The position numbers and the translations under genes were made by a program. Shown in pieces: positions 25,715 through 35,303 of a stretch of DNA of 64,000 nt. The stretch is from positions 671,079 through 735,078 of the forward strand of contig NZ_CH672429.1 in NCBI RefSeq assembly GCF_000153025.1. Reading direction: 5' to 3'. The stretch comes from Marinomonas sp. MED121. GTDB taxonomy: Bacteria; Pseudomonadota; Gammaproteobacteria; Pseudomonadales; Marinomonadaceae. The notes beneath the pieces are model-generated. The model was not told where the DNA came from and ran no database searches. It saw nothing but the letters and a program-made list of their open reading frames with translations. Within the stretch, counting starts at the first letter, position 1. Each line of letters begins with the position of its first letter.

Positions 25715-25930
25715 TCATTAGCCTTATTTAAACTTCTTGAAGGGTTCTGCTTGCTTGATTCAATCAAATTACCCAGTGAGACCAGTATACCCAGTTTCTA
25801 CAAACTTAATGGAGTTTGTAGGATAAAAGTACCGAATATCAAAAAGATAGTCACTATTTAACCTGTATCTATTACAGAGTTAAAAGCGTGATACCTGTAA
25901 ATTTTTTGACTTTTCGATTCATTTCTATCA

Positions 25931-25955
25931 ATAAAAAAGGGGCTTTAAAGCCCCT
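25931..25955 (-). terminator. Rho-independent terminator after rbsB
   Basis: AGGGGCTTT (25938-25946) and AAAGCCCCT (25947-25955) make a perfect nine-base palindrome. In the leftward direction it is followed by six T, then ATT. It lies 26 bases past the rbsB stop codon and separates rbsB from rbsR. Confidence 0.88.
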
Positions 25956-25980
25956 CTCTCATGTTTAATTTGCTAAAGGC

Positions 25981-26859
25981 TTATTTAGCAATAATCTTTA
26001 ACGGTACCGCAATGTTCTCAGCCACATTTTCGCCTTTTAGCAACTTGTCCGCTGTGGTAACGCCTAAAGAGCCAATTAATGTAGGTTGTTGAGCAACAGT
26101 CGCCGCTAGCAAGCCACGTTCAACCGCTGCAATACCATCATCTGTTCCATCAAAACCGACAATCATGACATCTTTACCAGAGGCTCTAATGGCACGTAGC
26201 GCACCCAATGCCATTTCATCATTCTGGGCGAAAACCGCTTCTACATTTGGGTTAGCTGCAAGCAAGTTTTCCATTACATCTAGGCCTTTTGCTCTATCAA
26301 AATCAGCAGGTTGGCTAGCAAGTAGGTTCATCTTACTTGAGTCCACCGCTTGCATGAAACCCTGGCCACGTTCACGGGCGGCAGATGTACCTGCAATACC
26401 TTCTAGTTGTAGCACTTTAACGTTAGCACCTAATTTATCGGCAATGTATTTACCCGCCATTGCACCGCCCGCTACGTTATCAGAGGCGATATGGCTCACA
26501 ACCTTACCACGGGTCGCGCCACGGTCTAAGGTCAGAACCGGGATATTAGAACGGTTAGCAATACGAATGGCATTGGATACCGCATCCGAATCCGTTGGGT
26601 TAATGAGGATAGCTTTGACACCACGCACCGTTAAATCTTCAACGTTTGCGAGCTCTTTACTTGGATCATTTTGAGAGTCTAAAACAATCAGTTTATAGCC
26701 CAGCTTAGATGCTTCGATTTCGGCACCGCCTTTCATTGCCACAAAGAAGGGGTTATTAAGGGTTGAGACAACCATCGCCAATGTATCTTGTGCTAACACT
26801 GTTGAGCTAACAGAAGCCGACACTAAAACAGCAGATACCATGCTTACTAATTTTTTCAT
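25981..26859 (-). CDS. rbsB: Ribose ABC transporter, periplasmic binding protein
   Basis: The 292-residue binding protein has a signal peptide [20 protein letters not shown] then VLA, with cleavage before [16 protein letters not shown]. The sugar-binding protein family marks follow: [29 protein letters not shown], and later [15 protein letters not shown]. It binds ribose in the periplasm and delivers it to RbsC. ATG at 26859 was chosen because AAGG stands about 9 bases before it and the signal peptide then starts at the usual place; ATG at 26895 would add 12 residues. Last gene of the rbsDACB unit, with a terminator right after. Confidence 0.93.
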   Translation of the reverse strand: MKKLVSMVSAVLVSASVSSTVLAQDTLAMVVSTLNNPFFVAMKGGAEIEASKLGYKLIVLDSQNDPSKELANVEDLTVRGVKAILINPTDSDAVSNAIRIANRSNIPVLTLDRGATRGKVVSHIASDNVAGGAMAGKYIADKLGANVKVLQLEGIAGTSAARERGQGFMQAVDSSKMNLLASQPADFDRAKGLDVMENLLAANPNVEAVFAQNDEMALGALRAIRASGKDVMIVGFDGTDDGIAAVERGLLAATVAQQPTLIGSLGVTTADKLLKGENVAENIAVPLKIIAK

Positions 26860-26934
26860 TCTATATACCTTTTTTAGACTTATTTGATCTGTCATTGAGC
26901 CGCCAATTCGACCCCATGCCAGGGTAACTTTGAT

Positions 26935-27927
26935 TTACTTGTTTTTATTATCCACCAGCACAGCCAGTAGAATGACGACAGCCTTGGCTATCATTTGATA
27001 ATACGAAGACACATCTAAGAGGTTTAACGCATTATTCAAAAAACCTATGATGAGTGCCCCAATCAAGGTGCCCATAATGCGGCCCTTTCCGCCGGCGAGG
27101 CTGGTACCACCAAGCACGACGGCGGCAATCGCATCGAGTTCATAGCCCATACCGGCTGTCGGTTGTGCCGAGGATAACCTTGAGGTCACAATGAGACCGG
27201 CCAAAGCCGCTAGCAAACCACAAATGGCATACACCCCAATTTTGACTCTATCCACATTTATGCCAGATAAACGGGTAGCAGATTCGCTGCCTCCCACCGC
27301 ATAAACATAACGACCAAAGCGGGTGTGATTGAGTAAATACCAAACACTGGCAAAGACGATCACCATTAGCCAAACAGGCACAGGAATACCAAAAACATAA
27401 CCTGTACCTATCAGAGAAAAGGTGTCTGATACATCGGTAAACCCTGTTGAAATGGGGCGACCATCGGTATAAACCATGGTGACACCACGCAATAAAGTCA
27501 TGCCGACTAAAGTGGCGATAAAGGCTTGCACCTTACCTTTAGAGATAATAATTCCGCTTGCTGCACCTAAGGCGGCCCCTGCAAATAACGCAATGGGCAC
27601 GGCTAACATGACAGGCACTTCTAAGCTAATTAAAGTGGCGGCAAAAGCACCGCATAAGGCTAAAATAGAGCCCACACTTAAATCAATGCCGGCGGTGAGA
27701 ATCACCAATGTCATGCCCACAGCAATAATGGCGTTGACCGAAGTCTGTCTTAAAATATTAAGAATATTGCCCATGGTAAAAAAATGAGGGTTCAAAAAAG
27801 ACACTATCGCTATTAGCAAGATAAGTGCGATTAATGACTTTTGCTCTATCAACCAAGATTTACTAAACAGGGTATTTTTTGCTAACGACCCATTGGTTAA
27901 AGACGTTTGTTTATTCAATAAGCTCAT
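26935..27927 (-). CDS. rbsC: Ribose ABC transporter, permease
   Basis: The 330-residue inner-membrane permease has about ten hydrophobic helices. It carries the family sequences [20 protein letters not shown] near residue 75 and [20 protein letters not shown] near 255, the latter holding the EAA-like loop that contacts RbsA. The start ATG overlaps the rbsA stop codon by four bases (ATGA), so the two are translationally coupled. RbsC forms the ribose channel with RbsA and RbsB. Confidence 0.94.
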   Translation of the reverse strand: MSLLNKQTSLTNGSLAKNTLFSKSWLIEQKSLIALILLIAIVSFLNPHFFTMGNILNILRQTSVNAIIAVGMTLVILTAGIDLSVGSILALCGAFAATLISLEVPVMLAVPIALFAGAALGAASGIIISKGKVQAFIATLVGMTLLRGVTMVYTDGRPISTGFTDVSDTFSLIGTGYVFGIPVPVWLMVIVFASVWYLLNHTRFGRYVYAVGGSESATRLSGINVDRVKIGVYAICGLLAALAGLIVTSRLSSAQPTAGMGYELDAIAAVVLGGTSLAGGKGRIMGTLIGALIIGFLNNALNLLDVSSYYQMIAKAVVILLAVLVDNKNK

Positions 27928-29429
27928 TGGGTTACCTCATTATGGTTACGACCAACAGCGCAGGCCATTAGCTTTTCTTGGTTTGCATCCACTGTGTTAA
28001 ATTCGCCACTGATTCGCCCTTCGTGCATCACCAGGATTCGATCACTCATGCCCAGCACTTCTGGCATTTCAGAAGACACCAAAATAATGCTCATGCCTTT
28101 CGCTTTAAATTGGTTAATCAGTTGGTAAATCTCTTTTTTAGCGCCCACATCCACACCGCGGGTAGGCTCATCTAAAATCAGGACTTTTGGATCTGTCATC
28201 AGCCCTTTGGCAATCGCAACTTTCTGTTGATTCCCCCCAGATAGGTTGCCAATAATTTGATCTTGAGTGGGGGTTTTGACATTAAAGGATTGAATGAATT
28301 TTGCGACGGATGCGCTTTCTTCTTTATGATTAAGCTGTAACCCCTTAGATAAGCTTACCAAGGAGCATAAAGACATATTTTCTTTGACTGAAAGACCGAG
28401 GACTAAACCGTCACCCTTCCTATCTTCAGAGATATAAGCGATCCCCGCATCTAACGCTTGTTTGGGAGAGCTGGGGTTGATCTTCTTGCCTTCTAATAAA
28501 ATCTCGCCTGAGTGTCTTTTTAAAGCCCCATATATCACTTTCATTAGCTCGGTACGCCCTGCGCCCATCAAGCCACAAACCCCTAAGATTTCACCTTGGT
28601 TTAAACTAAAGCAGACATCTTTTACGCCATCAGCATTCAGATTTTTGACGGCCAATGAACACTTGCCTTTACCAGCATCAATACGAGGGTAAAGCTCATC
28701 TAGACGACGGCCAACCATCATCTCAATCAAACTTTCTTCATCTATGTTAGAAACAGGGGTTTCGGCAATAAATTTGCCATCTCTTAACACGGTAATGTCA
28801 TCGCAAATCTCAAAGATTTCTTTTAATCTATGGGAGATATAGACCACACCACACCCTTCTTGGCGCAGCTCTTTGATAACATTAAATAGGGATTCTGTTT
28901 CGGTATCCGTCAGCGCATCTGTTGGTTCATCCATGATGATCACTTGGGACTTGAACGACAGGGCTTTGGCTATTTCTACCATTTGCTGCTCACCCAAGCT
29001 TAAGTTACCCAGTCTTTCGCGAGCACTGTGCTTTACGTTTAAACGCTTTAATAAGGCATCCGCTTCTTGGTACATCTTTGGCCAATTAATACCGCCAAAT
29101 AGATTGGTTTTCTCTCGCCCTAAAAAAATATTTTCAGCAATAGTCAGTTCAGGTAGGAGGTTGAGCTCTTGATGGATAATGCTAATACCACTTAATTGTG
29201 AGTGACGAGGGTCGGTGAAACTGACAGTTTTACCTTGGTATTCGATCGCCCCACTGTCCATTTGATAAATGCCAGTTAGCACCTTCATCAAAGTCGATTT
29301 ACCCGCGCCATTTTCTCCTAATAAGGCCATAACCTTAGCGGGATAAACATTCACACTGGCGCCATCCAAAGCTTTTACACCAGGAAAGGACTTCTCAATT
29401 TTATTCAGTTTTAAAATTGGCTGCTTCAT
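27924..29429 (-). CDS. rbsA: Ribose ABC transporter, ATP-binding protein
   Basis: The 501-residue protein has two fused nucleotide-binding domains. Domain one has Walker [10 protein letters not shown] near residue 37, signature [15 protein letters not shown] near 140 and Walker [14 protein letters not shown]. Domain two has the degenerate Walker [16 protein letters not shown], as usual in sugar-type RbsA proteins, and [15 protein letters not shown] then [12 protein letters not shown]. It powers ribose uptake. No clear Shine-Dalgarno precedes ATG at 29429, and a 147-base spacer full of tandem repeats separates it from rbsD, so its translation may be weaker or controlled separately. Confidence 0.94.
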   Translation of the reverse strand: MKQPILKLNKIEKSFPGVKALDGASVNVYPAKVMALLGENGAGKSTLMKVLTGIYQMDSGAIEYQGKTVSFTDPRHSQLSGISIIHQELNLLPELTIAENIFLGREKTNLFGGINWPKMYQEADALLKRLNVKHSARERLGNLSLGEQQMVEIAKALSFKSQVIIMDEPTDALTDTETESLFNVIKELRQEGCGVVYISHRLKEIFEICDDITVLRDGKFIAETPVSNIDEESLIEMMVGRRLDELYPRIDAGKGKCSLAVKNLNADGVKDVCFSLNQGEILGVCGLMGAGRTELMKVIYGALKRHSGEILLEGKKINPSSPKQALDAGIAYISEDRKGDGLVLGLSVKENMSLCSLVSLSKGLQLNHKEESASVAKFIQSFNVKTPTQDQIIGNLSGGNQQKVAIAKGLMTDPKVLILDEPTRGVDVGAKKEIYQLINQFKAKGMSIILVSSEMPEVLGMSDRILVMHEGRISGEFNTVDANQEKLMACAVGRNHNEVTQ

Positions 29430-29472
29430 AAGATATTAATCATTTATTATTTATTATTTATTATTTTTTTTC

Positions 29473-29560
29473 TAAAAGAGTCTCTAAAAAGAGTCATTAA
29501 AAGAGTCATTAAAAGAGTCATTAAAAGAGTCATTAAAAGAGTCTCTGAAAAGAGTCATTA
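29473..29560. repeat. Tandem 12-13 bp repeats in the rbsD-rbsA spacer
   Basis: TAAAAGAGTCAT or close variants (TAAAAGAGTCTC, TAAAAAGAGTCAT, TGAAAAGAGTCAT) recur about seven times in a row. A second simple repeat of TTTATTA fills 29442-29468. Together they occupy nearly the whole space between the rbsD stop (29577) and the rbsA start (29429), inside what should be one transcript. Confidence 0.9.
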
Positions 29561-29576
29561 AAGCCTTTAGCAAATA

Positions 29577-29996
29577 TTAAAAGACCACCCCTGCCTGTAA
29601 GATTATATTGGCATAGGGGGTAAATTCACCGGTACGCACCACAGCTTCACTTTTATTAGATCTTAGCTTAAACGCCTCATGGGATACGTATGTCACTTGA
29701 ACAGGTTTATCTAATTTGATTTCTTCGTTCGCAATTAAACTCATAAGCTCGCCGTGCAATTCAGGGCTTTGAGCACCAAATTCTTCAGCAATAATCACGC
29801 CTTCTAATTGCATCTCACTCAATATCGCTGACAGGGTTGAAATAAAATCAGGCACACCTGGCATCAAGGCTAAATCAATACGATGACTCTCTTTTGCAAT
29901 AGGCAAACCTGCATCACACACAGTAATTTCTTGACCATGCCCAAGACAGGCGATCAAGTGTGAGACATCCGCATTTATCAGTGCACTTTTTTTCAT
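29577..29996 (-). CDS. rbsD: D-ribose pyranase
   Basis: The 139-residue protein begins MKKSALINADVSHLIACLGH and holds the catalytic His20 in GHGQEITVCDAGLPI, as in RbsD/FucU enzymes, which interconvert beta-pyranose and furanose forms of ribose so the sugar can be used by kinases. It ends with PYANIILQAGVVF, the typical C-terminal strand. First gene of the rbs operon. The ribokinase gene rbsK, often found in this operon, is not present here, so ribose phosphorylation must be encoded elsewhere. Confidence 0.92.
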   Translation of the reverse strand: MKKSALINADVSHLIACLGHGQEITVCDAGLPIAKESHRIDLALMPGVPDFISTLSAILSEMQLEGVIIAEEFGAQSPELHGELMSLIANEEIKLDKPVQVTYVSHEAFKLRSNKSEAVVRTGEFTPYANIILQAGVVF

Positions 29997-30072
29997 CTAT
30001 CTAGCCTAACCCTGTTAAAAAAATCGCTTTGCTCTTGGGGAACAAAGCGTAAAGTGTCTCTTATTTCACATC

Positions 30073-30100
30073 ATCGAAACGTTTGCGCAATCGTTTCGAT
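30073..30100. promoter_or_regulatory. LacI-type operator dyad upstream of rbsD
   Basis: ATCGAAACG (30073-30081) is mirrored by CGTTTCGAT (30092-30100) with ten bases between. Inside are two overlapping LacI-like halves around AACGTT and ATCGTT. The site is 77-104 bases before the rbsD start, the usual place for RbsR control, and resembles the TCGAAACG/CGTTTCGA half-sites expected for RbsR in related bacteria. Another CGAAAT half follows at 30105. A clear -35/-10 pair was not identified. Confidence 0.7.
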
Positions 30101-30281
30101 AAATCGAAATATAATTTAATTTTTTATCAAATGCACCTTAAAGTTGCGTTTTTTTTGCAAGAAAATAGAAAAATCAATATGGGTTCAGGAAGGATAGGCA
30201 AAGAGATGAGTTTTTAAATAACTCATTATTTTTCAATTTAGTTATTTGAAAACAATAAGATATGAACTCAACTCAAAAAAG

Positions 30282-30797
30282 CTAAGTGATTTTTTGAGCC
30301 TTAATAAAACGTCTCACTTTAGTGCGCATACTTTTCATGGGGGAAGAGGTGTTTAATTGAATCATGCGTCCTTGGCTCCAATCATTATACCAACCGGCTT
30401 GATACAAGCTATTTGGATCACAGGCTTCAATAAGAGCAAGGACTTGCTGGGTAACTGACTCAAACTCTTGTAAAAGTTCATCGTATTGCCAGTCTTGATA
30501 AGTACGATAAAAGTGCTGGGCAAGTTCGCCGAGTTGATTCCAAGCAAAGCCCGTCGCAGGGAAATCGACGTCTTGATTATCAGCTTTAAGTTGGTGCCAG
30601 CTTAATACTAATCGCCCCCAACCAATGAGATAAGCCAAGCTATCAGAAACGCTGATCAAACCTGCTTTATGGCCTGACTCAACACCTAGAATGCGACTCA
30701 TCTCTGGGGGTATTCTTTGATAATCTTTAAAGATTTTATCAAAAGCAGTTTCTATCGCTAATAATAAATCGGCTTTGTTTGCTGGAATCGAAGACAT
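30282..30797 (-). CDS. ClbS/DfsB family four-helix bundle protein
   Basis: The 171-residue protein matches the ClbS/DfsB (DUF1706) family: NKADLLLAIETAFDKIFKDY at the start, then SVSDSLAYLIGWGRLVLSWH (the metal-site-like helix of the DinB-type four-helix bundle), FAWNQLGELAQHFY, and WYNDWSQGRMIQLNT near the end. ClbS is a hydrolase that protects colibactin producers; other members are linked to dimethylsulfide-related metabolism or stress. Here nothing nearby indicates a toxin, so a general stress role is as likely. It is followed at 30846 by another gene on the same strand but starting upstream, so co-transcription is possible. Confidence 0.8.
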   Translation of the reverse strand: MSSIPANKADLLLAIETAFDKIFKDYQRIPPEMSRILGVESGHKAGLISVSDSLAYLIGWGRLVLSWHQLKADNQDVDFPATGFAWNQLGELAQHFYRTYQDWQYDELLQEFESVTQQVLALIEACDPNSLYQAGWYNDWSQGRMIQLNTSSPMKSMRTKVRRFIKAQKIT

Positions 30798-30845
30798 TTG
30801 CCATCCTTTTAACGTCTATCGGTTTTTTCGCTCTTTTATTAGCCC

Positions 30846-31856
30846 TTATAGAAAGACACCTGGTAATACTGGCACAAAACCTTGCACTTTCTCAGGTAAT
30901 TTAGCCACCAAAGCCACTCGTGCTTTTTGCCAGAAGGCAGAGAGTAATAATAAGGCGCTCCCAATCAAGACCCCAGTTAAAGCCAGTCCATAACTTAAAT
31001 CCCCGTAAGCCTCTAATACATCAGAGATAGCATAAATGACATAAGCAAGCGATGAGACCATAAATGCTCGCCTGTCGACCACTAACGAAATCACAGTCAT
31101 TAACAAATAAAGCAGAATGATTACCAGCATACCCGCAATACTTTGACTCCCTTCACTTATTCCTAAACCAGTAAACACAGGATGAATAATCAAAGGCGCT
31201 GCAATAAGGTGTAACCAAAAAGCCACATCGGATTTATGATTAATACGCTTTCTATCTTGAGCATCCCATATCATGGCAAGGCTAAAGCTCATCAGCCCGC
31301 AAATAAATAAGATGACTAATAAGGCATCTTGGGCCGCTGGAAAGTTTGATAACAATAATCCAATCACAAGGGTCACCATTGCTGCAGTACCTGCTGCGAC
31401 AGTAATAGGCACTCGAAAACGCTTCCAATGGACAAGCGCCGCAATTGAAGCCATGGCAGCGGCAATGGCAGAAGCACTCTCAAACGCTAAATCAGCGAAT
31501 AGCGCCAAACCTAAGGCAAAGACACCACCTACAAAAGATAATAATAAGGCAATTGCTGGCAATGCCATTTTGCGTTTAAGCACAAAAAACTCAGCCAACC
31601 CCCAAGCCAGTACAGAAAAAATCAAATAACTCAAAACAGAGCTTGCTGTCTCTATCATCCAAAGGGACGAAAAAAGCACTAATACACAGGCAATCACGAC
31701 AAAAATGTCGTTAAAGCCCCCCACTAAACGAAAATTTTCTTCATCTACCAAAGGGGTATTCTTCTCTTTAGAAACACTGAGCCTAAACTCATCAACCGCA
31801 GATTGGGTAAAAATACCCTTCTCTATCGCGTCGTTTAAATCTTTATTCGTGTACAT
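30846..31856 (-). CDS. Multi-pass inner-membrane protein, DUF2157-like
   Basis: The 336-residue protein has a 50-residue cytoplasmic N terminus (MYTNKDLNDAIEKGIFTQSA) and then about ten hydrophobic helices from residue 50 to 325. The layout and the short N-terminal domain are like the DUF2157 family of bacterial membrane proteins of unknown function, but the match is by overall pattern only. It stands between the ClbS-like gene (48 bases) and the TfoX C-domain gene (24 bases), all on the same strand, so the three likely form one transcript. Confidence 0.65.
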   Translation of the reverse strand: MYTNKDLNDAIEKGIFTQSAVDEFRLSVSKEKNTPLVDEENFRLVGGFNDIFVVIACVLVLFSSLWMIETASSVLSYLIFSVLAWGLAEFFVLKRKMALPAIALLLSFVGGVFALGLALFADLAFESASAIAAAMASIAALVHWKRFRVPITVAAGTAAMVTLVIGLLLSNFPAAQDALLVILFICGLMSFSLAMIWDAQDRKRINHKSDVAFWLHLIAAPLIIHPVFTGLGISEGSQSIAGMLVIILLYLLMTVISLVVDRRAFMVSSLAYVIYAISDVLEAYGDLSYGLALTGVLIGSALLLLSAFWQKARVALVAKLPEKVQGFVPVLPGVFL

Positions 31857-31880
31857 TTTGGCTCTCTTAAAATAGTTAGC

Positions 31881-32177
31881 TTACTTTGGCGCTAGGCCCA
31901 TATCATCTAAACGCATGAGTATTTCGGATTTTTGGGTACGGGCCACTTCTTGCCAATGCCGATCTTCTCTTGCGCCAATGATGGCATAAATTGAATTAAG
32001 GCCTGTGCCTTTTACCTCACGCTTTAACTTGGCATAAAGCGCAAAAGGCTCTGCATTCATGAAATCTTCGACGCTGTGAATATCGACTTTGGCGAAGATT
32101 TCTTCACTTTTCGGCCCAAAACCTTTCAAGTCTCTAATTCTGTTTTTTGAAGCGGTTTGTTTCTTGCTGTCTGTCAT
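31881..32177 (-). CDS. Stand-alone TfoX/Sxy C-terminal domain protein
   Basis: The 98-residue protein contains only the helix-hairpin-helix-like C-terminal domain of TfoX/Sxy: LKGFGPKSEEIFAKVDIHSV, then ALYAKLKREVKGTGLNSIYA and REDRHWQEVAR. In full-length Sxy the N-terminal part is needed to induce competence, and here that half is absent, with ATG at 32177 preceded by unrelated sequence. Solo C-terminal domains exist in many marine gammaproteobacteria; their role is not established. Likely first gene of the run 32177-30282. Confidence 0.8.
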   Translation of the reverse strand: MTDSKKQTASKNRIRDLKGFGPKSEEIFAKVDIHSVEDFMNAEPFALYAKLKREVKGTGLNSIYAIIGAREDRHWQEVARTQKSEILMRLDDMGLAPK

Positions 32178-32293
32178 GGCGTTCTAGTAGGATCTGATTA
32201 TTAGGCGAATAAAGATGGGGCTATATTATCACTTTTGTTGGCACCTAGGATTAGCTTGTCTCTCTTAGCTTTTTCATTTTTTCAGTTTTCTCA

Positions 32294-33025
32294 TTATCTA
32301 GCAGGCTCAATGATCCCTGGAATCGGCATGTGTTGCCACACAGATAAGGCGAGCTGTGTTTCTAACGCATTAAGTGTGTTCCACATTGACCTTAATGCGA
32401 CCTTGTTGGCAATCCAAAGTGGTACTTTCCCCATAGGATCCGCCACGATAATATACTTTATCTTTATCTTCCCTTGGGCAAGCGGTGTTAAAATCCAGTG
32501 GGCTTTTTCAATTTTTATACGAATAACATGATCAGGGTTAGGGACTTCATGGGCAGCGTCTTCCACTTGAAGTTCAACCGATAAATCCGAGTTTTGCCAA
32601 TAACGAGAGCGAATCACCATCTCTCTTTCTGACACAGGCCAAATGCCATAAAAAGATGTGACAAAAAGGTTTTCAGTATCATTGGTTTGCTCAATTAGAT
32701 CCGCACTTTTAGCATTTTCTAGCCAGTTGGGAATCAAGGGATAATCTTGTAAAAATAATAAGAAGCCGGATAAGCTAGACTGCAACCTTGCTTGTGCTTT
32801 GATTTCGATTAAGCCTGTCTCTTTATAGTCCCGATAATACACACTCAAACTGTCTGAGGTTTTCCAGCGTTGCCAAGGTGATTCACCAATTAAATGCGCT
32901 CTATCAGCTTGAATGCTACCCTGATCAGCTTGAGATGATGTACTCGCCAACCCAATGAACAACAAACATAAAAATAACCTAAAACCTGACAAGAGAATCA
33001 AGCGCTTTAGCCTTTTGCTCTTCAT
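32294..33025 (-). CDS. START-domain lipid-binding protein, exported
   Basis: The 243-residue protein has a signal peptide (core LSGFRLFLCLLFIGLASTSS, cleaved after SQA near residue 33) and a START/SRPBCC lipid-binding domain. The latter shows YRDYKETGLIEIKAQARLQS, PNWLENAKSADLIEQTNDTE and GIWPVSEREMVIRSRYW, a common START segment. It probably binds a lipid or hydrophobic compound in the periplasm. ATG at 33025 gives a normal signal peptide; ATG at 33070 would add 15 residues. Between 33067 and 33120 the sequence repeats CATTTAACACTT-like units two to three times, so the exact start is unsure. Confidence 0.82.
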   Translation of the reverse strand: MKSKRLKRLILLSGFRLFLCLLFIGLASTSSQADQGSIQADRAHLIGESPWQRWKTSDSLSVYYRDYKETGLIEIKAQARLQSSLSGFLLFLQDYPLIPNWLENAKSADLIEQTNDTENLFVTSFYGIWPVSEREMVIRSRYWQNSDLSVELQVEDAAHEVPNPDHVIRIKIEKAHWILTPLAQGKIKIKYIIVADPMGKVPLWIANKVALRSMWNTLNALETQLALSVWQHMPIPGIIEPAR

Positions 33026-33070
33026 AAAGTAGATATGATATGCACTGATCACTCTGACTCTCCTAATCAT

Positions 33071-33625
33071 TTAACACTTCACGAGCCAATTAATACTTAA
33101 CGAGCCATTTAACACTTAAAAATCCTAGTATCACCCTAGATTGCAGCACTAAGTTAGTGCTTTAAGCATAATATGGCTCATTCCCTTCTATCCTTGCTCC
33201 ATTCAAACCTTAAACAGAGCATTATTTGCTTTACAGTTTTTTGAGCTACTTTTTACTCTATTTATTTTTAACAGCTTTTTAGAGAATCCAAGAAAAGCGG
33301 CTGAGCTTGATCATATGAAATCCTGCCACCTATTGTAATAGCTATCCTTAATTACTCATCCTTAATTACTCATCCTTAATTACTCATCCTTAATTAGTCG
33401 TCCTTAGTTAGTCATTAAAGTCACCTTCTTGCTTCTCTAAAAAAGAGGGTGATAAATAACCATTAAAAAGCGTCCTTTAATTAAGGTCTTTAAAAGGGGC
33501 TTTAAAAAAAGACCATGAAAGTGAACTCCACTCACTTTAGGGTGTGAAATTTTTAAATAGGAATCAATCAGTAATGATAATACTAAAGTCTTATTGTGAA
33601 TATTTGTAATTAAAAGGAGGCTATT
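33071..33625. other. Gene-free, repeat-rich spacer
   Basis: This gap between the divergent START and chemoreceptor genes contains a two-and-a-half-fold repeat of ATTTAACACTTCACGAGCC-like units at 33067-33120 and the 14-base array at 33345-33414. A weak dyad GGTCTTT/AAAGACC lies at 33485-33491 and 33508-33514. No gene, RNA gene or clear promoter was recognised. Confidence 0.6.
33345..33414. repeat. 14-bp tandem repeat, five units
   Basis: TCCTTAATTACTCA is present in three perfect copies (33345-33386), followed by TCCTTAATTAGTCG and TCCTTAGTTAGTCA. It lies more than 240 bases from either flanking gene. Confidence 0.9.
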
Positions 33626-33691
33626 GTGATCATTTATTTACAAATGGAGTGCCATCATGAGTTTGATGTCTACACGCACTATTTTCATTAA
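33626..33691 (+). CDS. Possible 21-residue leader peptide before the chemoreceptor
   Basis: A GTG at 33626 follows a very strong ribosome-binding site (AAAAGGAGG, five bases before). It opens a 21-codon frame ending at 33691, 35 bases inside the chemoreceptor gene and in another frame. The peptide ([20 protein letters not shown] plus H) has four His. It may couple or tune translation of the chemoreceptor, or be a by-product of a strong ribosome-binding site. No homologue is recognised. Confidence 0.3.
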   Translation: MIIYLQMECHHEFDVYTHYFH

Positions 33692-35291
33692 TCTAATGCT
33701 CGCTCTGATCATTAGCCTCTTTTCGGTCTTTATTTTTAACCTGATGGAGACTCAGATAAGTGGTGTTTTTTTAATCTTTATCAGTTCAGCTGTGCTCGTT
33801 TTTATTACGCATTTACTCTTTATATATGGCCCTCAACAAAAGCAAGAAGCAACCTTAAGGCAAAGCTTAGCATTACAAGACAACTCCCAATCTCTGGTTC
33901 AACTCTGCCAGTACCAAGATCAACAAATTACCCTGGCAGGTCAATCTATTGAACTAAAGGCCAGTGAGCTTGCTATTAATTCCGCTGAAGTAGGTTACTT
34001 TCTCGAGCAATTAGCCAATGCGATTCATCATTCTGGTGATAATGTGGATAGCCTGGCTACCGCAGCAGAGCAAATGAGTTCCAATACTAAGGCCATAAAT
34101 GACAATGCTGCTCTGGCATCACAACAGGCAAAAGCGACCAGTAAGGCCTGCTCTAGCTCAATGGCGGTGGTGGATACTAATCTTGATCTAATCAATGGTC
34201 TGCATCACACCATTCTTGATGTTTCCAATAAAATTAATGCCCTTTCCAATAACGCCCAAGAAGTGCAAAAAATCACGAACTTTATCGACTCTATTTCAGA
34301 ACAAACTAACTTATTAGCCCTAAATGCTGCCATAGAGGCCGCCCGAGCAGGAGAGCATGGTCGGGGTTTTGCCGTAGTCGCAGATGAAGTGCGGGCATTG
34401 GCGTCGAAAACATCCCAAGCCACTGATCAGATTGAGAAAACATTGAATCAAATGAAGAGTGACACAGGCCAAACTGCCCTTGTCATGAATAATACGGTCG
34501 AACAGGCAATGCATGCTGTCACTAGCATGAGTTCATTACAAACCAGCTTAAATCAGATCAATACCCTAAGCTCAGATACCTCACATGCTAGCGGACAAAT
34601 CAGTTTGGCACTTCAAGAACAAGAACTAAGCTCAAATGAAATATCCCAAGCCATTACTAAGTTACATAGCTTTTTACTCGATACCAGCAAAGACACGCAA
34701 TCTGTGTCTAAACAAGCCAATATATTATCGCAAAGTACAGAGTCAATTTTTGGGCATTTAGCTCAATTCAATACCCACTCGCTGATCGAAACCCTATGTA
34801 CACAAGCACAACTAACGGCACAAAAAATAGGGCAATTATTTGACCATAAAGTGGCTAATTTGGAAATTAGTTTAACGGACCTGTTTGATCATGAGTATCA
34901 AGCGATTCCCAATACCAATCCAGCCAAATATTCAACCAAGTTTGATGCCTTCACCGACCAAGTACTCCCCGCTATTCAAGAGCCTTTATTGGCGGAATTT
35001 GACGCAATGATTTATGCCGGTGCTGTGGATGTAAATGGCTATTTTCCGACCCATAACAAGATTTTCAGCCAACCTCTAACGGGTGATTATCAACAAGATA
35101 TGCAAAACAATCGTACAAAGCGTTTGTTTAACGATGCGACCGGCATTCGTTGTGCTAAACATCAGCAAAGTTTCTTATTACAAACTTATAAACGGGATAC
35201 GGGAGAAGTCATGCATGATGTCTCTGCCCCTATTTTTGTAAACGGAAAACACTGGGGCGCCTTTCGTATTGGTTTTAAAGCACAAAGCTAA
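33657..35291 (+). CDS. Methyl-accepting chemotaxis protein with C-terminal sensor region
   Basis: A 544-residue chemoreceptor of unusual layout. Two membrane helices are packed together (about residues 9-31 and 35-58) with almost no periplasmic loop. Next comes the coiled-coil signalling domain, with tip [20 protein letters not shown] near residues 217-236 and then [15 protein letters not shown]-terminal region of about 140 residues carries [29 protein letters not shown] and HWGAFRIGF. That tail is known at the ends of several gammaproteobacterial receptors and is sensor-like, so sensing is probably cytoplasmic. ATG at 33657 has GGAG eight bases upstream. No HAMP domain is evident. Confidence 0.88.
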   Translation: MSLMSTRTIFINLMLALIISLFSVFIFNLMETQISGVFLIFISSAVLVFITHLLFIYGPQQKQEATLRQSLALQDNSQSLVQLCQYQDQQITLAGQSIELKASELAINSAEVGYFLEQLANAIHHSGDNVDSLATAAEQMSSNTKAINDNAALASQQAKATSKACSSSMAVVDTNLDLINGLHHTILDVSNKINALSNNAQEVQKITNFIDSISEQTNLLALNAAIEAARAGEHGRGFAVVADEVRALASKTSQATDQIEKTLNQMKSDTGQTALVMNNTVEQAMHAVTSMSSLQTSLNQINTLSSDTSHASGQISLALQEQELSSNEISQAITKLHSFLLDTSKDTQSVSKQANILSQSTESIFGHLAQFNTHSLIETLCTQAQLTAQKIGQLFDHKVANLEISLTDLFDHEYQAIPNTNPAKYSTKFDAFTDQVLPAIQEPLLAEFDAMIYAGAVDVNGYFPTHNKIFSQPLTGDYQQDMQNNRTKRLFNDATGIRCAKHQQSFLLQTYKRDTGEVMHDVSAPIFVNGKHWGAFRIGFKAQS

Positions 35292-35303
35292 AAAGATTTA
35301 AGC

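Noticed and set aside
26165-26674. Open frame of 169 codons antisense to rbsB
   Set aside because: rbsB is certain by sequence; the antisense frame has the composition of a mirrored reading frame and no family match.
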